Below are positions 59,982 to 64,000 of a stretch of 64,000 nt of DNA, piece by piece. Made by a program: the position numbers and the translations under genes. This stretch comes from Epiperipatus broadwayi (taxonomy: Eukaryota > Onychophora > Udeonychophora > Euonychophora > Peripatidae): the NCBI GenBank assembly GCA_028023455.1, contig JAQFVV010000206.1:839861-903860 (forward strand), read 5' to 3'. Under the pieces are notes generated by a model. It saw only the letters and a list, made by a program, of their open reading frames with translations, had not been told where the DNA came from and ran no database searches. Position 1 is the first letter of the stretch. Every line of letters begins with the position of its first letter.

Positions 59982-60510
59982 TTAATATATGCATATATTA
60001 TAAATATCTTTTAATTTTTCTGTCCAAATGCATATTTTGATAATTAGCCAATAAAACACTAAATTTGTATAGTAATTTTTGATATTCAGCTGTATTTTGT
60101 TATTTCTTGCCACTTTTCAACTTAGCTAATTGCAGCATCACAATAAAATATTTAATAAGCTTTTTAATAAGTAACATTTGTATTATTTATTATTAAAATA
60201 GTTTAAAAAATTAAATACAATAAATAATATAAGGGTTTTAAAATAAGCATGGATCCTACAGTATTTTAACAATTTTTGAACATATAATCAAAAATAGAAA
60301 ATCAAATAATAATGTCAAATTGTTTAGAACTCTTGGTAAGTGACATATAATCATCACTTAGTAGACTGTATCAAGAGTCAAATAAGTTTTACTTGAATGT
60401 GCAACACTGCTTAAATGTGGAGCTGCCTTTTCTTTTTCAATAGCATGTATGATAAAAGTATATAATTCAATAAATTCAAAAATTATTTCATTGCAAAATC
60501 CATATAATAT
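59982..60510. other. AT-rich DNA without a recognised feature
   Basis: No feature is seen. Confidence 0.35.
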
Positions 60511-60720
60511 TGATATCATTCATATTCTTTATTATTTTTTACAATGCTTTTGTATAATCTGACAGTTTTTGTTGCCCCAACAATCTTCTTCAGAACTTCT
60601 ACTTATATTTCCAAGTATGGAAATATAAGTAGAAGTTCTGAAAAAGATTGCTGGGGCAATTGAAAGTGTTGAATTGTAAAAAAGCATTGTAAAAAGTAAT
60701 AAAGAATATAGATGATATTA
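60511..60720. mobile_element. short inverted-repeat element F5, copy 2
   Basis: Arms 60511-60614 and 60618-60720 pair along most of their length; the apex is GGAAATATAAGTAGAAGTTC preceded by its inverse. The minus-strand reading of the left arm has CTGAAGA (60587-60593), a TTGTTG/CAACAA hairpin, AAAA in place of GAAA and GUC (60561-60563). This looks like a hammerhead core with a lost GAAA, though stem I is poor. It matches the element at 9702. Confidence 0.75.
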
Positions 60721-61819
60721 AATTCAAAAATAGACGGTATTACAATATGATAAGTATGTAAGTTACAATATAATATATAAGTTGATACAAACTTTTAAAT
60801 CTGATAGACAAATTATAAGGTGGAAAAGTATTGTCTTTATTTCTTCAAGAGCAATCAAAAATTATATTTTTTATTAAATTAAAGAGTTATGCATTAATTC
60901 AAAATGGGTCTAAAATTATCATAAGATTATTTTAAAAAAAATAATTAAGCTTCTATTTAAATTAAATAAATAATCATCTACATCTTTATCCATTGTTTTA
61001 TCATTTCAATGCTTTACTATAAAGATCTGCTATTCTTCTTCAATAATGATCAATCCATCACTATTTAAGTTATTTAATTCTTACAATTATAGCCTTGAAT
61101 CTGTTTACTTTGTTTAGAATTCTTTGTTGTTGTATTCTACAATATTCATAGATCTTGTTTTACTTTAAAATTTAGGTTTCCTTATTTTATAATTATAATT
61201 TAAAAACATTGCAAGACATATTGACAATAATTTTTTATTTAACTTAAAAGTTTGCTTTTTTTAAAATTATAGTATTGAATGTATTAAATAAATTTAAGAC
61301 ATTTTAATTCTTCTGTTTATTTATTTCATTTTATTTGCTTTTATTTTGTAGATGCCAAATGATTGGGATCCACATAACTATTTACAATTCTAGGCAGAAT
61401 TTTTTAAAACGTAATTAATTATTGTGTGTTATGTGCTCATGTTATCAGTTTTACATTTATTTTGTAAAATATGAGCTAATATTTTTGATTATGTATTTAA
61501 AAAAATTTTCTGTTTATTATTGCATGTGAACAATGTTTTCTACTGCAGATGAATCATGAGGATAAGGAAAAGATTTATCTAGAAGATAATTAGAAATTTT
61601 AAAAGTGAATGAATTGTTAATAATTAAATTCTGATTTTTATTTAATGAAAAAATATATTGCTTTACTTGTAGTTTATTAAATTTTATTTAATGACTCATA
61701 TCTAAATTAAATAATCCTGTCTTGTGATGTAAATCGTAAGATATTTTGAGTTTCTGTAATGAGTACTGTATTCTTCCTTTTACCTTATACACTTCTATAT
61801 GCATTGATAAAATTAGATA
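60721..61819. other. AT-rich DNA without a recognised feature
   Basis: No feature is seen. Confidence 0.35.
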
Positions 61820-62049
61820 TAATTAAACAAATCCACTTTTATTTATTGCTGTAACAATACTTATTTTAATTAACTAATCAGTCTGACAATTTTAGCTGAC
61901 CAGAAATCTTTTTAGAGTTAAAATATATATAAATAAATGAATACTTAGCTCTGAAGAAGACTGCTGGTGAGTCAAAACTGACAATCTGCTTAAGTTAAAT
62001 AAAACCTGTAATATCTACAGCGATAAAGAAAAGTGGATTTGTTTAATTA
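61820..62049. mobile_element. foldback element with 21-bp perfect ends
   Basis: TAATTAAACAAATCCACTTTT (61820-61840) is exactly inverted at 62029-62049, and the next 13 bases pair with gaps (TTTATTGCTGTAA against CTACAGCGATAAAG). Inside, CTGAAGA (61951), GACT/AGTC hairpin and CAAAACTGAC recall the F5 hammerhead-like block CTGAAGAAGA-YTGCTGG, with GAAA changed to AAAA. No protein is encoded. Confidence 0.7.
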
Positions 62050-62693
62050 TTTGTGTACCAGGTTAGCATTCATTCATTTATGATATAAATTATTAATTAT
62101 GTATTGGTTCTAAATATCAACTTGGTAAAATAAATTGGATTTAAAATGTAAGAAATGCACATGCTATGCTTAGTAATAATAAAGTGTTATCACTTTGTCA
62201 GAATGCCTTTGTGGTGTCGTGTAGTGGTAAAGTGCAGATTCCAAAGATCAAAACCCATGGAACACAAATAGATTGTGCCACTTATGATGTTCAACTTCTT
62301 ATGAATTCCCAAATAAAAACCTACTTGATGGTTATTATTTACTTGTTTGGAATTCACTACTGCCTAATTGTTCCAATTGATTTTTCAATAGAAAAGAGAG
62401 ACAAAGTCTAGAATAGCTATGATTAACATTAGAGACAAAAGTCTAGAATAGCTATGATTAACATTATATATCCTTAAGTACTGAAATAACTTTAGCAATG
62501 ATAAACTTTATTCTGAATACAGATTTTATTTAAATAAATCAACCAATATAATGTATAAACACAATATAGAAAGTTTATAATTAGTATAATAACAAAGCTT
62601 ATTTAATATAATTATTATTTTTATTATTGTTGTTTTTATTATTGTAAAGACGTGTTTACTTGTTCTCTTGATTTTTAACTTTTTAAATTTTTA
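62050..62693 (+). other. spacer and probable LINE 5' region
   Basis: The last 100 bases before the ORF1 start (ATTATTATT-type repeats then AAAGACGTGTTTACTTGTTC) may be the 5' untranslated region of the LINE that follows. A tRNA-like GTGTAGTGGTAAAGTG at about 62219 has no convincing B box. An 81-codon frame at 62166-62411 has no motif. Confidence 0.4.
62398..62466 (+). repeat. tandem duplication of about 34 bp
   Basis: GTCTAGAATAGCTATGATTA with GAGACAAA before and ACATTA after occurs at 62398-62431 and again at 62432-62466, differing by one A. Confidence 0.9.
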
Positions 62694-63599
62694 ATGATGG
62701 ATTCATGTTCTATTTGTAAAGAACTTTTACCAAAAAATGGTAATTTCGTATCCTGCTTTGGTTGTAAGTCCGGTATGCACTTTGCATGTGCATCGTTGAG
62801 TGATACTACTTACCGAAGAATGTCTATAAAAAAGAAGCAAGAATGGAGGTGTGCTGCTTGTAGAGTTAGTTTTTCTAAGGCTAGTGATGTTTTGGATTCA
62901 TCTATGTCTGCTAAAAATTCACCTGATTTAATTTTGGAGGAAATTTTGGATAAATTAAAATTATTGCCGGTGATTCACAACACAATTTCAGAGTTATCTC
63001 AAGCAGTTGCTAATTTGCGGACAGAAGTTATTTCTTTATGTGAAAATGTGGATCGGAATAATCAAGAAATAATTCGTCTTTCTAATTCTTGTACTTCAAA
63101 TGAGAATGAGATTTTGTTACTGAAAGATAAATTACATTCTATGGAACGATTTAATCTGGATCATGAAGTTGAAATACAGGGTTTGCCTTTTCAAGAAAAT
63201 GAAAATTTGCCGTTAATTTTAACTAACGTGGCGGACAAGCTCGGTGTTTCAGATGTCGCTATTGATTTAGAAAATGTTTTTTGTACAAAAAATAAATCAG
63301 GAGCTCCAGGTTTTGTTGTAGCTCGTTTTAAATCACGAAATTCTGCCATACAGTTTTTAATAAAAAAAAAATCTGTTCTAACAGTTTCTCAAATTTTGCC
63401 TGGGGTTAATAATAACAAACGTATTTATATTAATCAGCGTTTGACTCCATTCAATAGAAGGCTTTTATGGTTGGCGAAACAGAAGTTACGTTCTGGTCAA
63501 GGTTTTGCTTTCATTCATAATGGATCAGTGTATGTGAGAAAAGATTATAATTCTCCTCGTGTTTTAATTAGAAATGAAAGTGATTTGGAGTCATTCTGA
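62694..63599 (+). CDS. LINE ORF1: PHD-finger nucleic-acid-binding protein
   Basis: This intact 301-residue protein is ORF1 of a CR1-like non-LTR retrotransposon. Such proteins coat the element RNA and help reverse transcription. A PHD zinc finger opens the protein: C5, C8, C21, C24, H29, C32, C53 and C56, with W51 before the last pair. Residues about 75-155 form a charged heptad-like coiled coil likely to oligomerise. Then EIQGLP (about 159) starts an RRM-like part, and the end (about 225-301, INQRLTPFNRRLLWLAKQKL and VYVRKDY) resembles the FP/ORF1 C-terminal domain. The start is the first of two adjacent ATGs. ORF2 begins 12 bases after the stop, in another frame, so it is probably reached by reinitiation. 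Confidence 0.85.
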   Translation: MMDSCSICKELLPKNGNFVSCFGCKSGMHFACASLSDTTYRRMSIKKKQEWRCAACRVSFSKASDVLDSSMSAKNSPDLILEEILDKLKLLPVIHNTISELSQAVANLRTEVISLCENVDRNNQEIIRLSNSCTSNENEILLLKDKLHSMERFNLDHEVEIQGLPFQENENLPLILTNVADKLGVSDVAIDLENVFCTKNKSGAPGFVVARFKSRNSAIQFLIKKKSVLTVSQILPGVNNNKRIYINQRLTPFNRRLLWLAKQKLRSGQGFAFIHNGSVYVRKDYNSPRVLIRNESDLESF

Positions 63600-63611
63600 A
63601 ATTTATTTATT

Positions 63612-64000
63612 ATGATAAATTCTGATTTGATTTCTCAGAAAAAAGATTTTGCTTCGCTTAAATTATTTCATTTAAATATACGTAGCATTAGATGTCATTT
63701 TGATGAACTTGTAGTTTATTTAAATAATTTTCCTTTATTTCATTTTGATATAATTATTTTAACGGAAACTTGGATTTCTTTACAAGAACAAAATTTATAT
63801 AGTTTGAATGGCTATACGAGTATACTTTCTCCTCGTATGCATTTACGATCTGGTGGTGTTATGGTTTTTATAAAAACCGGTTTAGACTTTTCTTTCATTA
63901 TTCCAACATTTAATACTGCAGAATGTATTTTATTAACTTTGAGACTTCCTAAATGTGTGCTTTCTATTTTGGCTATATATAGATCATGTACAAGTAAAGT
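63612..64000 (+). CDS. LINE ORF2, N-terminal APE endonuclease (cut by window edge)
   Basis: An open frame runs from ATG at 63612 to the window edge (129 codons, no stop). It starts the ORF2 polyprotein with an AP-like endonuclease that nicks target DNA to prime reverse transcription. Motifs in order: LKLFHLNIRSIRCHFDEL (residues about 16-33), IIILTETWIS (about 47-56, the catalytic E), GYTSIL and RSGGVMVFIK (about 69-88) and LAIYRS (about 121-126), which corresponds to the usual VYRPP. The window ends before the rest of the endonuclease and the RT. Being open alongside an intact ORF1, the copy may be young. Confidence 0.88.
   Translation, partial: MINSDLISQKKDFASLKLFHLNIRSIRCHFDELVVYLNNFPLFHFDIIILTETWISLQEQNLYSLNGYTSILSPRMHLRSGGVMVFIKTGLDFSFIIPTFNTAECILLTLRLPKCVLSILAIYRSCTSK

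Noticed and set aside
58892-59994. Three open frames of 63-83 codons
   Set aside because: They repeat each other because they sit in F3 units in both orientations; no domain or codon signal supports a protein.
62211-62262. tRNA-like GTGTAGTGGTAAAGTG
   Set aside because: Only an A-box-like string; the expected B box reads GATCAAAACCC, which is too weak, and no arms pair.

Overview
The window looks like non-coding DNA from a very AT-rich animal genome, most likely an invertebrate and perhaps an arthropod. The evidence is its repeat content: CR1-like LINE with a PHD-finger ORF1, hAT elements, tRNA-derived SINEs, and hammerhead-ribozyme repeats of the kind known from Penelope-like elements, retrozymes and schistosome SINEs. 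The species cannot be named from this sequence. I found no convincing host protein-coding gene. The window is probably intergenic or a large intron, built from layers of decayed mobile elements.

The main discovery is a set of repeat families that carry hammerhead self-cleaving ribozyme (HHR) motifs. Family F1 lies at 22650-23085, 23504-24022, 38688-38844, 47345-47765 and 51590-52522. Family F2 lies at 43752-44788 and 49356-50405. Family F3 lies at 2232-2845, 29266-30856 and 58755-59981, with fragments at 15497 and 34773. In each family the core order is stem I, CTGANGA, a short stem II hairpin, GAAA, a minimal stem III, a UH cleavage site and the closing strand of stem I. The stems differ in sequence between families, and some changes between copies keep the pairing. 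Same-strand neighbours repeat every 409-460 nt, and many loci also carry an inverted partial copy. F3 has tRNA-like B boxes at its end. Weaker HHR fossils occur in three other foldback groups (43265, 9702 with 60511, and 61820).

Layout: 1-1800 is unassigned. 1820-3778 holds two SINEs around an F3 element. 4600-9320 is a heavily decayed LINE (CCHC ORF1, APE endonuclease, RT, zinc tail). 9.7-17.3 kb holds short inverted-repeat elements, a hAT MITE with an exact 8-bp target duplication, and a kilobase palindrome. 18.6-19.0 and 37.6-37.9 kb hold LINE tail fossils. 22.6-24.0 kb is an F1 cluster and 29.3-30.9 kb an F3 array. 32.5-36.0 kb holds a degenerate repeat of about 290 bp. 43.3-52.5 kb is the richest stretch: F4, F2 with a LINE tail inside it, a whole decayed hAT element containing a nested F1 copy, an F2 array, a SINE and an F1 tandem dimer. 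56.9-62.1 kb holds a SINE, an F3 array and two foldback elements. From 62694 to the right edge lies the only intact coding sequence, a CR1-like LINE with complete ORF1 and the start of ORF2.

Nothing here forms a host pathway. The working parts are those of selfish elements: LINEs supply endonuclease and reverse transcriptase, and SINEs and perhaps the HHR families (one F1 copy has 11-bp flanking repeats) may have been moved by such machinery in trans.
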